Below the pieces are notes generated by a model. That model had not been told where the DNA came from, searched no databases, and worked only from the letters and a program-made list of their open reading frames with translations. A stretch of 5,198 nt of DNA, from positions 3,622 through 8,819 of the forward strand of contig JAVHLO010000128.1 in assembly GCA_031082105.1 (NCBI GenBank), given 5' to 3'. Numbering within the stretch: position 1 is the stretch's first letter; each line of letters opens with the position of its first letter. Source of the stretch: Planctomycetota bacterium (GTDB taxonomy: Bacteria; Planctomycetota; MHYJ01; JACQXL01; JAVHLO01). The position numbers were made by a program, and so were the translations under genes. This document shows positions 1 to 5,198 of this stretch, one piece after another.

Positions 1-97
1 TGCGGCCTACACGCACGAGGTGGCCGTGGACGAACGGAAGTTCCTTGACGAGGTGGGGTCCGTTCAGTTCCAGATGGTTGCAGCGAACGTAGAGTAA
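1..97 (+). CDS. fliJ: FliJ-like flagellar export protein, C-terminal end (5' end outside window)
   Basis: Reading in the frame that begins at base 2 gives 31 codons before a TAA at 95-97, so only the C-terminal tail of this gene is present. The tail contains E-R-K-F-L-D-E-V, resembling the charged E-x-K-x-L-D-E stretch near the end of FliJ proteins. In known systems FliJ is a small coiled-coil protein of the flagellar type III export apparatus that contacts the FliI ATPase ring and FlhA. The position directly before a MotE-like gene and fliK supports the call, since fliJ usually sits just upstream of fliK. The evidence is a short tail plus context, so another coiled-coil flagellar protein cannot be excluded. 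The next gene starts 10 bases after the stop, which implies one transcript. Confidence 0.6.
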   Translation, partial: AAYTHEVAVDERKFLDEVGSVQFQMVAANVE

Positions 98-100
98 GGA
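96..100 (+). promoter_or_regulatory. Ribosome binding site of the MotE-like gene, overlapping the fliJ stop
   Basis: AAGGA lies 7 bases before the ATG at 108, and its first two bases are the last two of the upstream TAA stop. This supports the ATG at 108 as the start. It also suggests that translation of this gene is coupled to termination on the fliJ-like gene. Confidence 0.6.
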
Positions 101-107
101 CGGTTTC

Positions 108-752
108 ATGTTACCTAAGCGAGTGAAAGATGTGCTTGGCCAGATCTGGGTCGGTGTGCAGATCATCTGCGTGACCCTCGTTGCCATTGCGGCGGGGCTC
201 GTCATATTCCTCTGGGTCTCGGGAAAGACGTCGCTGCCAAAGGCAAAGACAGCCGCAAAAATCTTCCTGGGATATGAAAAGGAGACGGTCGAGACCGTGA
301 AACAAATCGCCCCCGCGGACTATGCGCTCAGCCTGGAGGAGTTCGAAAGACAGAAGGCCGACCACGCAAAGGAGATCGAGCAGCGCAGGAGCGATGCCGC
401 CACGATCGAGATGGCGCATAAGGTCGCGCAGAAACAACTGGAAGACGACAAGGCGGCCTTCGCCCAGGCGAGGGCTGCTTTCCAGGCAGAGAAGCAGGCC
501 TTCGCGGACGCAAAAAAGACCCACGCGGACCTGGTCGCGAGCAGCGATTTCGCAAAGACCAAGGAACTGCTTGAGACCGTACCGGCCAAGAGCGTTGTCG
601 GAATAGTCATGCAGTGGGACTTGAAGACAACCATGACCTATCTGCGCGAGCTCGATGCGCGCACCGTGTCCAAAATTCTCCAGGAGATGCAGAAATCGCT
701 GGACCCGAAGGTCAAGGCGCGGACGGAGGAAGTGTCCAAGGAGCTGGACTAG
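108..752 (+). CDS. MotE-like flagellar protein: membrane anchor, coiled coil, MgtE-N-like tail
   Basis: This 214-residue protein has three visible parts. A short basic N-terminus is followed by one hydrophobic segment at about residues 13-37, most likely an uncleaved membrane anchor. Residues about 73-144 are rich in Glu, Lys, Gln and Ala with the spacing of a long coiled coil, including an Ala-Phe repeat near 117-134. Residues about 147-212 resemble the MgtE intracellular N-domain-like tail (V-V-G-I-V-M-Q-W, then L-R-E-L-D-A-R-T-V-S-K-I-L-Q-E-M) found in the MotE/YlxF family. Such genes commonly sit between fliJ and fliK. In rhizobia MotE is a periplasmic chaperone of the motility protein MotC; in other lineages the role is poorly defined. 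The inferred topology is N-terminus inside with coiled coil and tail outside the inner membrane, but the reverse cannot be ruled out. The lack of transporter membrane helices rules out a magnesium channel. Confidence 0.75.
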   Translation: MLPKRVKDVLGQIWVGVQIICVTLVAIAAGLVIFLWVSGKTSLPKAKTAAKIFLGYEKETVETVKQIAPADYALSLEEFERQKADHAKEIEQRRSDAATIEMAHKVAQKQLEDDKAAFAQARAAFQAEKQAFADAKKTHADLVASSDFAKTKELLETVPAKSVVGIVMQWDLKTTMTYLRELDARTVSKILQEMQKSLDPKVKARTEEVSKELD

Positions 753-790
753 TGGTCCGTGACATTTGAAATTGAGAAATCAGTGCCGTG

Positions 791-821
791 ACCGCAAGGG
801 AGCGGTAGGCGGCCGGCTGCC
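791..821 (+). repeat. Two adjacent small inverted repeats
   Basis: ACCGC at 791-795 pairs with GCGGT at 802-806 around a six-base loop. It is followed directly by the near-palindrome GGCGGCCGGCTGCC at 808-821, which has a single G-T mismatch pair. Together they could fold as a short structured element early in the spacer. The arms are short and the region GC-rich, so chance is a serious alternative. Confidence 0.3.
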
Positions 822-845
822 CTTTCAGAATCATATGTTCGTGGG

Positions 846-869
846 AGTCACAGGGACAAGTGACTTTTT
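846..869 (+). terminator. Possible weak intrinsic terminator or attenuator
   Basis: AGTCAC at 846-851 pairs perfectly with GTGACT at 860-865 around an eight-base loop, and the 3' arm runs straight into a T-run (TTTTT at 865-869). The shape is that of a Rho-independent terminator. However, the stem is only six pairs with three G-C pairs, weaker than typical. If real it would partly terminate transcription coming from the fliJ and MotE-like genes before fliK. No obvious promoter for fliK follows it, so full termination is unlikely. Confidence 0.3.
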
Positions 870-888
870 CGGTCTCAAGGACGAGGAC

Positions 889-919
889 GCCGGGCAGGAT
901 GTGATTTTTGATTCCCGGC
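889..919 (+). repeat. Stem-loop with GCCGGG/CCCGGC arms
   Basis: GCCGGG at 889-894 pairs with CCCGGC at 914-919, with a 19-base AT-richer loop. The same bases also make a near-exact direct repeat: ten bases at 890-899 recur at 914-923 with one difference, both ending in GCAGGA. The T-run lies in the loop, not after the stem, so this is not a terminator. It may be part of the fliK leader fold. Confidence 0.35.
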
Positions 920-933
920 AGGACTGGGGTGCG

Positions 934-959
934 TCGGGGGCAAGCCAGGAGGCCCCCGG
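934..959 (+). repeat. GC-rich stem-loop upstream of the fliK ribosome binding site
   Basis: CGGGGGC at 935-941 pairs with GCCCCCG at 952-958 over seven G-C pairs, and a T-G wobble at 934/959 could extend it. The loop is ten bases. The stem ends 20 bases before the fliK Shine-Dalgarno sequence and no T-run follows, so it is not an intrinsic terminator. It could stabilise a processed transcript or shape the fliK leader; that role is inference. Confidence 0.4.
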
Positions 960-978
960 GATCCCGCAGCGTTCCGTG

Positions 979-989
979 AAAGGAGGTGA
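979..989 (+). promoter_or_regulatory. Extended Shine-Dalgarno sequence of fliK
   Basis: AAAGGAGGTGA is complementary over all 11 bases to the usual 3' end of 16S rRNA. Its GGAGG core ends nine bases before the ATG at 996. This fixes the fliK start and is the strongest ribosome binding site in the window. An ATG at 986 in another frame lies inside this region and is not credible. Confidence 0.85.
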
Positions 990-995
990 AAAACT

Positions 996-2633
996 ATGGA
1001 ACAAGCAGTCGTGAACGGACTCTCCCTGAAAGGTGTGTCCCGACTCTGGCCCGGCATGGTTGGCCAGGGTTCGGCGCAAGTCACGGGAGCATTCGGCCAG
1101 GTTTTCACGGACCTGCTCAATGCCGGGAAACTGGAGAAATCAAGGATGAAGATCGGCGACACTCGTTCGGAGACAAAAGGTCTTGCGGATTCTAGGATGG
1201 AACCCTCTCCAGAGGGTCCGGAAAGAAACGCGGCGGTTGCGAAACCGGCGGCGGAGTCGGCGGAGGATCCGGCGACGGAACCGACGACTAGTCAGTCCAA
1301 CTCTTCCGCTTCCGGAGCCGCAACGGAAAAGGAGACTATTGACAACAGGACTTCCGGACCCGGTCAAACGAGAACCGAGCAGCAGGAAGGTAATTCGGAA
1401 ACCACTGATGGGTCGCAACAGACACAAAACCCGGACAATGTCGGGAACCTGGTCGGGTCCGAAGAGACCCTGGACGAAAGCCCCGCAGACGTCTTGGCAC
1501 CCGAGCTGCTAGTGCCGGTGATCGGTGATTCGGGCAACCAGCCGGCCCCTGTCGTGCCTGTGGAGACCGCGGCGGACGCCACGTCGGCGCCCGTGGTCGC
1601 GCAGGAGGCGCTGGTTGGCGCAGACGCCGAGAACGCGCCTGTGCTGCCTACTGAACCTACCGGCGACGGGGCCGCAGCCAGACAGGTTGCGAAAGAGCAG
1701 CAGCCGATCGTGCCGGCCCCTCAGCCGATGCCTGATTCGATGGAGCTTGGCGAACGGCAGTTGCCGCCGCAGCTCCTCAGGTCGAGCGAAGAGGCGCTCA
1801 AATCTGCGCAGGCGCCTCTCGATGCGCCCGCGGCACAGGTGTCGGTCACGCCGGGCGCAGGTATCGCTGACACGGCGGCGCGGCTCCAGGTAGCGAGCGT
1901 CAGACCGCAGCAGGCCAATGCGCAAGCCGCGGCTCAGACCGCCACCGCCCTTGACCAGGCGGCGCAGGCCGGCCAGGACACGAAGGCGCAGGGCGCGCAG
2001 ACCGCCCAGCCGCAGGTGCAGGCGTCCTCGCTTGCAGGCGCAGGCCAGGCGGGTCTCAAGGACCAGACGGCGACAGTGGGATTCTCGATCAGGGAAGAGT
2101 CGGGCGTTGTTCAGAGCATCAGCGCTACCGGCGGCAACTCCAAGGCGCTTCAAGTTGACCAGGGCGCGGCGGGATCGCCCGCAGTGGCCGGCGCAAACCA
2201 GGCCGAGATGATAGAGAAGATCGCCACGGCAATGAAGGCCGCGGCACGGTCCGGCCAGCAGAAGCTCCGAATGGACCTTCATCCGCCCAACCTCGGCGGA
2301 CTCAGGATCGATCTCGTCCTCAAGGACGGTGTCCTGTCCGTCGCAATGCGGACGGAAACGCAGGCCGCCAGATCGATGATTCTCGGCAACGCGGACCAGT
2401 TGAAAGAGTCCCTGGAGAGAAACGACGTGCACGTGGGCAATTTCAATGTGACCACGGGCGGCGAGAGCGGTCAGAGTTTTGCGAACCGGTTCGAGCTCAA
2501 CCACCCGCAGGACAATGTCTACGGCGCACCGACGTGGTTCGACGAGCGCAGGCGCGATGCGGCGGCGTCCGCTGAAACGGCCGGACACAGGCGGGCTTCG
2601 CTGCGGATGCAGCTTGTTGATCTCGTCGCCTGA
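996..2633 (+). CDS. fliK: FliK flagellar hook-length control protein
   Basis: The 545-residue product has the FliK layout. Residues about 1-60 form a poorly conserved N-terminus. Residues about 65-400 are low-complexity and rich in Ala, Pro, Gln, Glu, Thr and Ser, with an Ala-Gln-rich stretch at about 305-352. Residues about 404-490 form the conserved Flg_hook domain, with L-R-M-D-L-H-P-P-N-L-G-G-L-R-I-D-L at about 424-440, matching the family signature L-x-L-x-P-x-x-L-G-x-(L/V). The tail ends in L-V-D-L-V-A, similar to FliK ends. In known systems FliK is exported during hook assembly, acts as a length gauge through its extended N-terminal part, and uses its C-terminal domain on FlhB to switch export from hook to filament proteins. 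It is followed by flgD and flgE, whose products build the structure it measures. It is longer than the enteric protein (about 400 residues), and the disordered part accounts for this. Confidence 0.93.
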   Translation: MEQAVVNGLSLKGVSRLWPGMVGQGSAQVTGAFGQVFTDLLNAGKLEKSRMKIGDTRSETKGLADSRMEPSPEGPERNAAVAKPAAESAEDPATEPTTSQSNSSASGAATEKETIDNRTSGPGQTRTEQQEGNSETTDGSQQTQNPDNVGNLVGSEETLDESPADVLAPELLVPVIGDSGNQPAPVVPVETAADATSAPVVAQEALVGADAENAPVLPTEPTGDGAAARQVAKEQQPIVPAPQPMPDSMELGERQLPPQLLRSSEEALKSAQAPLDAPAAQVSVTPGAGIADTAARLQVASVRPQQANAQAAAQTATALDQAAQAGQDTKAQGAQTAQPQVQASSLAGAGQAGLKDQTATVGFSIREESGVVQSISATGGNSKALQVDQGAAGSPAVAGANQAEMIEKIATAMKAAARSGQQKLRMDLHPPNLGGLRIDLVLKDGVLSVAMRTETQAARSMILGNADQLKESLERNDVHVGNFNVTTGGESGQSFANRFELNHPQDNVYGAPTWFDERRRDAAASAETAGHRRASLRMQLVDLVA

Positions 2634-2713
2634 TCCGAATCGCGACCGCGATGGAGCGGCAGGAGCGCTCCCGCGGACACGGCCCGGAATCAGGTCTCAT
2701 AGGAGGATGTAAC
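2634..2713 (+). repeat. fliK-flgD spacer with small inverted repeats
   Basis: Just after the fliK stop, ATCGCGACCGCGAT (2639-2652) is an inverted repeat that can fold as five pairs closing a GACC loop. GGAGCGCTCC (2662-2671) is a perfect palindrome nearby. Neither is followed by a T-run, so I do not call a terminator. No promoter is evident. The spacer ends in the flgD ribosome binding site. Confidence 0.35.
2701..2706 (+). promoter_or_regulatory. Ribosome binding site deciding the flgD start
   Basis: AGGAGG lies seven bases before the ATG at 2714. The same frame is open back to an ATG at 2651, but that one lacks a suitable Shine-Dalgarno sequence at good spacing. It would also add 21 residues of arginine- and glycine-rich sequence not seen in FlgD proteins. 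The ATG at 2714 is therefore preferred. Confidence 0.8.
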
Positions 2714-3121
2714 ATGCCAGAAGTGAACCCGGTTGGGGGCTCGAGTCAGACATCCGCGGTGGCTCGATCTCTGCTTGCCCGTGAGGATTTTCTGAAGATA
2801 CTCATTTCCGAGCTGTCGAACCAGGACCCGTTTGCGCCGATGGACAACCAGCGGTTCATGGAACAGCTTGCGAGCATCCAGAACCTCGAGGCCGTTTCGG
2901 CGTTGACGGACGGCATCAGGGACCTGGGCCGCATGCAGGAAATGGCGTCCGCGGGGAGTCTCATCGGCAAGTTTGTACGGGGCGTCTCCGATTCCGGCGA
3001 ATCGGTCGAAGGAATCGTCCAGCGTGTCACCGTGACCGACGACAAGATACGTCTTATCGTGAACAACCAGCCGGTCGCGATCGACAGCGTCAGTGAGATG
3101 CTCTACACGTTGCTTTCATAG
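2714..3121 (+). CDS. flgD: FlgD hook assembly (hook cap) protein, short form
   Basis: The product has 135 residues starting at the ATG at 2714. Residues about 24-60 carry the FlgD N-terminal signature: D-F-L-K-I-L-I-S-E-L, then N-Q-D-P-F-A-P-M-D-N, then F-M-E-Q-L-A-S-I-Q-N-L-E. Residues about 82-133 (S-L-I-G-K-F-V-R-G, then V-N-N-Q-P-V-A-I-D-S-V-S-E-M) match the small beta-rich segment that follows in compact FlgD proteins. FlgD is exported to the tip of the growing hook and caps it so that FlgE subunits can add below. The length is close to that of Bacillus FlgD (about 140) and well below enteric FlgD (about 230), so the additional FLN-like/Tudor domain arrangement of the long form is missing or reduced. 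It lies 80 bases after fliK and 72 before flgE, so all three are probably co-transcribed. Confidence 0.93.
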   Translation: MPEVNPVGGSSQTSAVARSLLAREDFLKILISELSNQDPFAPMDNQRFMEQLASIQNLEAVSALTDGIRDLGRMQEMASAGSLIGKFVRGVSDSGESVEGIVQRVTVTDDKIRLIVNNQPVAIDSVSEMLYTLLS

Positions 3122-3139
3122 TATTGCAAAATCTCTGTC

Positions 3140-3174
3140 GGGCGCGGCTCTTCTGATGATTCGACGCTGCGCCC
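3140..3174 (+). promoter_or_regulatory. GC-rich stem-loop in the flgE leader
   Basis: GGGCGCGGC at 3140-3148 pairs with GCTGCGCCC at 3166-3174 in nine consecutive pairs, one of them G-T, around a 17-base loop. The stem ends six bases before the flgE ribosome binding site (AAAGGAG, 3180-3186), and no T-run follows. It is a stable leader hairpin rather than an intrinsic terminator. Its position would allow an effect on flgE translation or on the 5' end of a processed flgE message; this is inference. Confidence 0.45.
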
Positions 3175-3179
3175 CGGTG

Positions 3180-3186
3180 AAAGGAG
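3180..3186 (+). promoter_or_regulatory. Ribosome binding site of flgE
   Basis: AAAGGAG lies seven bases before the ATG at 3194. The protein then begins M-A-L-L-R-A-L-N-S-A-I-S-G-L, the standard start of a hook or rod protein, so both the site and the start are well supported. Confidence 0.85.
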
Positions 3187-3193
3187 TATTACA

Positions 3194-5198
3194 ATGGCTC
3201 TGCTTAGGGCTTTGAACTCGGCCATTTCGGGTCTGCAGAGCCACCAATTTCGCATTGACGTAATAGGCGATAACCTCGCGAATGCCAACACCACAGGCTT
3301 CAAAGTCGGCCGCGCGAACTTCCAGAACATGCTCAGCCAGACCTTGAGCTTTGGCTCGGCCCCGCAGGGGTTTCTTGGTGGCATCGACCCGAAACAGCTT
3401 GGACTTGGTGTGCTCGTGGGCGACACATCGAAGGACTTCAGACAGGGAGGTCTCAACGCTACCGGCATCACGGGCGACCTCGCGGTCGAAGGTGACGGGT
3501 TCTTCATCCTGAACGACGTCTCGGGCCAGCCGGTCTACTCGCGAGACGGCGCTTTCTCGATCAACCCCGCAAACCTCATGCACAATCCGACGAACGGCTA
3601 CATCGTGCAAGGCTGGCAGGCCGATTTCACGACCTTCCAGTTGGCGCCCGGCGGACCGGTGACAAACCTGGAGATCCCGATCGGCGACCTCGTGATTGCG
3701 CGCGCGACGAACGTGGCGGAATTCGACGGCAACCTGAACGCGGACGGCGACCTGGCGAACAGCGGGACCGTCGTTGAATCCGAGGTGTTTGTCGACGTGA
3801 CAATCCCGGGGCCCGGCAACCAGGCGGCGCTCAACACGCTGTTGACGAACCTGGGCCGGCGCGGGGCCGGCGGCGGGCCGGATGTCGACTTCCTCCTGGC
3901 CACAGGTGACATCATTGAGATCACCGCAACCAAGGGCAACCGCGAGTTGCCCACCATGAGGTTCCAGGTGGATACGCTTCCGCCCCAGCCGGGAATTGAT
4001 GCGACCGGCACGACGCTCACCGAGCTGATGACCTTCGTCAGGCAGGTGTTGGGCATCAACAACGGCGGCGACGATACGTACTCGGGGTTGATCACTTCCG
4101 GCTCGTTCCAGGCCGGTGAAGCGCTGACTGCGACACAGTACCAGGCGGCCATCACGGTGAACTTCGGCACGCTCGGTGTTGAGGCCGGTGACTTCATCCG
4201 CTTCACGACCGGCGCGGGCGCGGGCCAGATCGCGCAGATCGCCTCGATCGCCAGCGCGGGCGGCGGCACGAACAACGTGCTGAACTTCGTCCTTCCGCTC
4301 GATGCGACGGTGCCGCTGCCGGTGGTCGGGAACCTCTGGGAGATCAATGAGCAGGCGAGAGTCGCGCTCGGGACCGGCGGCGCAGTGCCCGGCACGCCCG
4401 CCGTACAGGACCGTCAGTCGGCGCTCGGCGTAGTCCGCGTCTCGGGCAATGCCGGACTCTTCAACGAGTTGAAGAACATCGAGATCTCCGAGAACGGCAA
4501 CAGGTTGACGACCTTCACAGAGATCGAGGAAGCCGCGGGCGAGAGCATCGTCAGCAACGCCACATTCTACGACTCGCTCGGCGCGGCCCACACCATCGAG
4601 ATAACCTACGTGTTCCAGAGCAGGTCGGACACGGGCACGGTCTGGCGGTGGTTCGGCGAGGCCGTGGACAACTACGGCCCGAACCGCGTCGTCGGGACCG
4701 GGTACGTCAACTTCGGTACCGATGGACAGTACTTCTCGGAGAACCCGCAGGCCGCCATCAGCATCGACCTGGCCAACAGCGGGGCCCAGACGCCGCTCAT
4801 CGTCTCCGTCGACCACGCGAAGCTCACGGCCTTCGCCTCGCAGTTGTCCGAGGTCGCGCTTGTAGACCAGGACGGCTACGGGATGGGAACGCTCGTGGAC
4901 TATGCGGTCGGCACCGACGGTGTCATCACCGGCATCTTCGACAACGGCCTCACCAGGACCATCGGGCAGATCGCGATGGCGCGCTTCGCCAACAACAACG
5001 GACTCGAAGTCCTCGGCGGGAACATGTTCAGGGTCGGAACGAACTCCGGGCTGCCGCTGGTCGGCACGCCGGGCAGCTTCGCGCGCGGCAACGTCCGCAG
5101 CGGGTTCCTGGAGGAGTCGAACATCGACATCGCCAGGCAGTTCACCGACCTGATCGTGACCCAGCGCGCGTTCCAGGCCAACACGCGGACGGTAACCG
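3194..5198 (+). CDS. flgE: FlgE flagellar hook protein, large form (3' end outside window)
   Basis: The frame stays open from the ATG at 3194 to the window edge: 668 codons and no stop. Residues about 4-35 are the rod/hook N-terminal motif (L-R-A-L-N-S-A-I-S-G-L through D-N-L-A-N-A-N-T-T-G-F-K). Residues about 68-110 carry the FlgE core (L-G-L-G-V-L-V, then D-F-R-Q-G-G-L, then L-A-V-E-G-D-G-F-F-I-L). Residues about 177-290 form a middle domain with N-L-N-A-D-G, K-G-N-R-E-L-P and L-T-E-L-M-T-F-V-R-Q-V-L-G-I. Residues about 455-515 resemble the FlaE domain (A-T-F-Y-D-S-L-G, then Y-V-N-F-G-T-D-G). Residues about 633-668 match the C-terminal hook/rod motif (G-F-L-E-E-S-N-I-D-I-A, then T-Q-R-A-F-Q-A-N-T-R-T-V). 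Only some 10-20 residues should be missing. FlgE polymerises into the hook joining rod and filament. Enteric FlgE is about 400 residues, so this one is enlarged in its surface-exposed centre; both helical ends are intact. Confidence 0.95.
   Translation, partial: MALLRALNSAISGLQSHQFRIDVIGDNLANANTTGFKVGRANFQNMLSQTLSFGSAPQGFLGGIDPKQLGLGVLVGDTSKDFRQGGLNATGITGDLAVEGDGFFILNDVSGQPVYSRDGAFSINPANLMHNPTNGYIVQGWQADFTTFQLAPGGPVTNLEIPIGDLVIARATNVAEFDGNLNADGDLANSGTVVESEVFVDVTIPGPGNQAALNTLLTNLGRRGAGGGPDVDFLLATGDIIEITATKGNRELPTMRFQVDTLPPQPGIDATGTTLTELMTFVRQVLGINNGGDDTYSGLITSGSFQAGEALTATQYQAAITVNFGTLGVEAGDFIRFTTGAGAGQIAQIASIASAGGGTNNVLNFVLPLDATVPLPVVGNLWEINEQARVALGTGGAVPGTPAVQDRQSALGVVRVSGNAGLFNELKNIEISENGNRLTTFTEIEEAAGESIVSNATFYDSLGAAHTIEITYVFQSRSDTGTVWRWFGEAVDNYGPNRVVGTGYVNFGTDGQYFSENPQAAISIDLANSGAQTPLIVSVDHAKLTAFASQLSEVALVDQDGYGMGTLVDYAVGTDGVITGIFDNGLTRTIGQIAMARFANNNGLEVLGGNMFRVGTNSGLPLVGTPGSFARGNVRSGFLEESNIDIARQFTDLIVTQRAFQANTRTVT

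Larger units (their letters stand above)
753..995 (+). other. 243-base intergenic region between the MotE-like gene and fliK
   Basis: No convincing gene is present. In the frame shared by both neighbours there are at least four stops (near 789, 861, 909 and 987), so the upstream gene does not simply continue. An 82-codon frame from a TTG at 766 runs to 1014 but has no ribosome binding site, no recognisable motif, and overlaps the fliK start. The region is dense in inverted repeats: 791-806, 808-821, 846-865, 889-919 and 934-959. It ends in a very strong Shine-Dalgarno sequence. This gap is unusually long for a cluster whose other gaps are 10 to 80 bases, which makes a regulatory role (partial termination or a structured fliK leader) plausible. 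I see no clear sigma-28, sigma-54 or sigma-70 promoter. Confidence 0.6.

Noticed and set aside
781..825. Possible c-di-GMP (GEMM-type) riboswitch, suggested by CCGCAAGGG and the GC stems
   Set aside because: The conserved core elements of that aptamer as I remember them are not present in the right order, so only generic hairpins are reported.
753..995. Sigma-28, sigma-54 or sigma-70 promoter for fliK
   Set aside because: TTGAAA at 766 has no acceptable -10 box at 16-18 bases, and no TGGCAC/TTGC or TAAA/GCCGATAA pair with correct spacing was found.
766..1014. 82-codon + strand frame in the gap before fliK
   Set aside because: It begins with TTG, has no Shine-Dalgarno sequence, has no family resemblance, and overlaps the fliK start out of frame.
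1509..2588. 359-codon open frame on the - strand opposite fliK
   Set aside because: The product is arginine- and leucine-rich with no recognisable domain. The + strand carries a clear FliK domain and a strong ribosome binding site.
2651..2713. Upstream in-frame ATG for flgD
   Set aside because: It adds 21 residues unlike FlgD, while the ATG at 2714 has AGGAGG at seven bases.
3116..4816. 566-codon open frame on the - strand opposite flgE
   Set aside because: It lies wholly opposite a certain gene. Its product is rich in Arg, Val, Asp and His, as expected from the complement of GC-rich codons, and shows no known motif. It is a composition artefact.

Overview
The window is a stretch of a flagellar biosynthesis gene cluster, with every gene on the + strand. 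In order it holds the 3' end of a FliJ-like gene, a MotE-like gene (membrane anchor, coiled coil, MgtE-N-like tail), fliK (hook-length control), flgD (hook cap) and a long flgE (hook protein) that is cut by the right edge. The order fliJ - motE-like - fliK - flgD - flgE is a common one in bacterial flagellar operons. The base composition is fairly GC-rich, and each complete gene has a clear AGGA/GGAGG-type ribosome binding site 6-9 bases from its ATG. This fits a motile bacterium with canonical Shine-Dalgarno initiation. The phylum cannot be fixed from this sequence. The inner layout of FlgE (an N-L-N-A-D-G segment, then K-G-N-R-E-L-P, then L-T-E-L-M-T-F-V-R-Q-V-L-G-I) resembles long hook proteins I associate with Planctomycetota and some deltaproteobacterial or candidate-phylum lineages. 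That is recollection, not a search.

Layout: 1-97 is the fliJ-like tail. 108-752 is the MotE-like gene, translationally close to fliJ because its ribosome binding site overlaps the fliJ stop. 753-995 is a 243-base gap without a convincing gene; it holds several stem-loops, one followed by a T-run, and ends in a near-perfect Shine-Dalgarno sequence for fliK. 996-2633 is fliK. 2634-2713 is a short spacer with small inverted repeats. 2714-3121 is flgD. 3122-3193 is a leader with a GC-rich stem-loop just before the flgE ribosome binding site. 3194-5198 is flgE, open to the window end.

Together the genes cover one assembly stage. FliJ serves the flagellar export apparatus. FlgD caps the growing hook so that FlgE can polymerise. 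FliK measures the hook and signals FlhB to switch export specificity. The MotE-like protein is probably an envelope accessory factor of the flagellum. I see no mobile element, CRISPR array, tRNA or rRNA, and no evidence for a new biological system. The most unusual points are the very long hook protein with a large central insertion, and the structured leaders before fliK and flgE.
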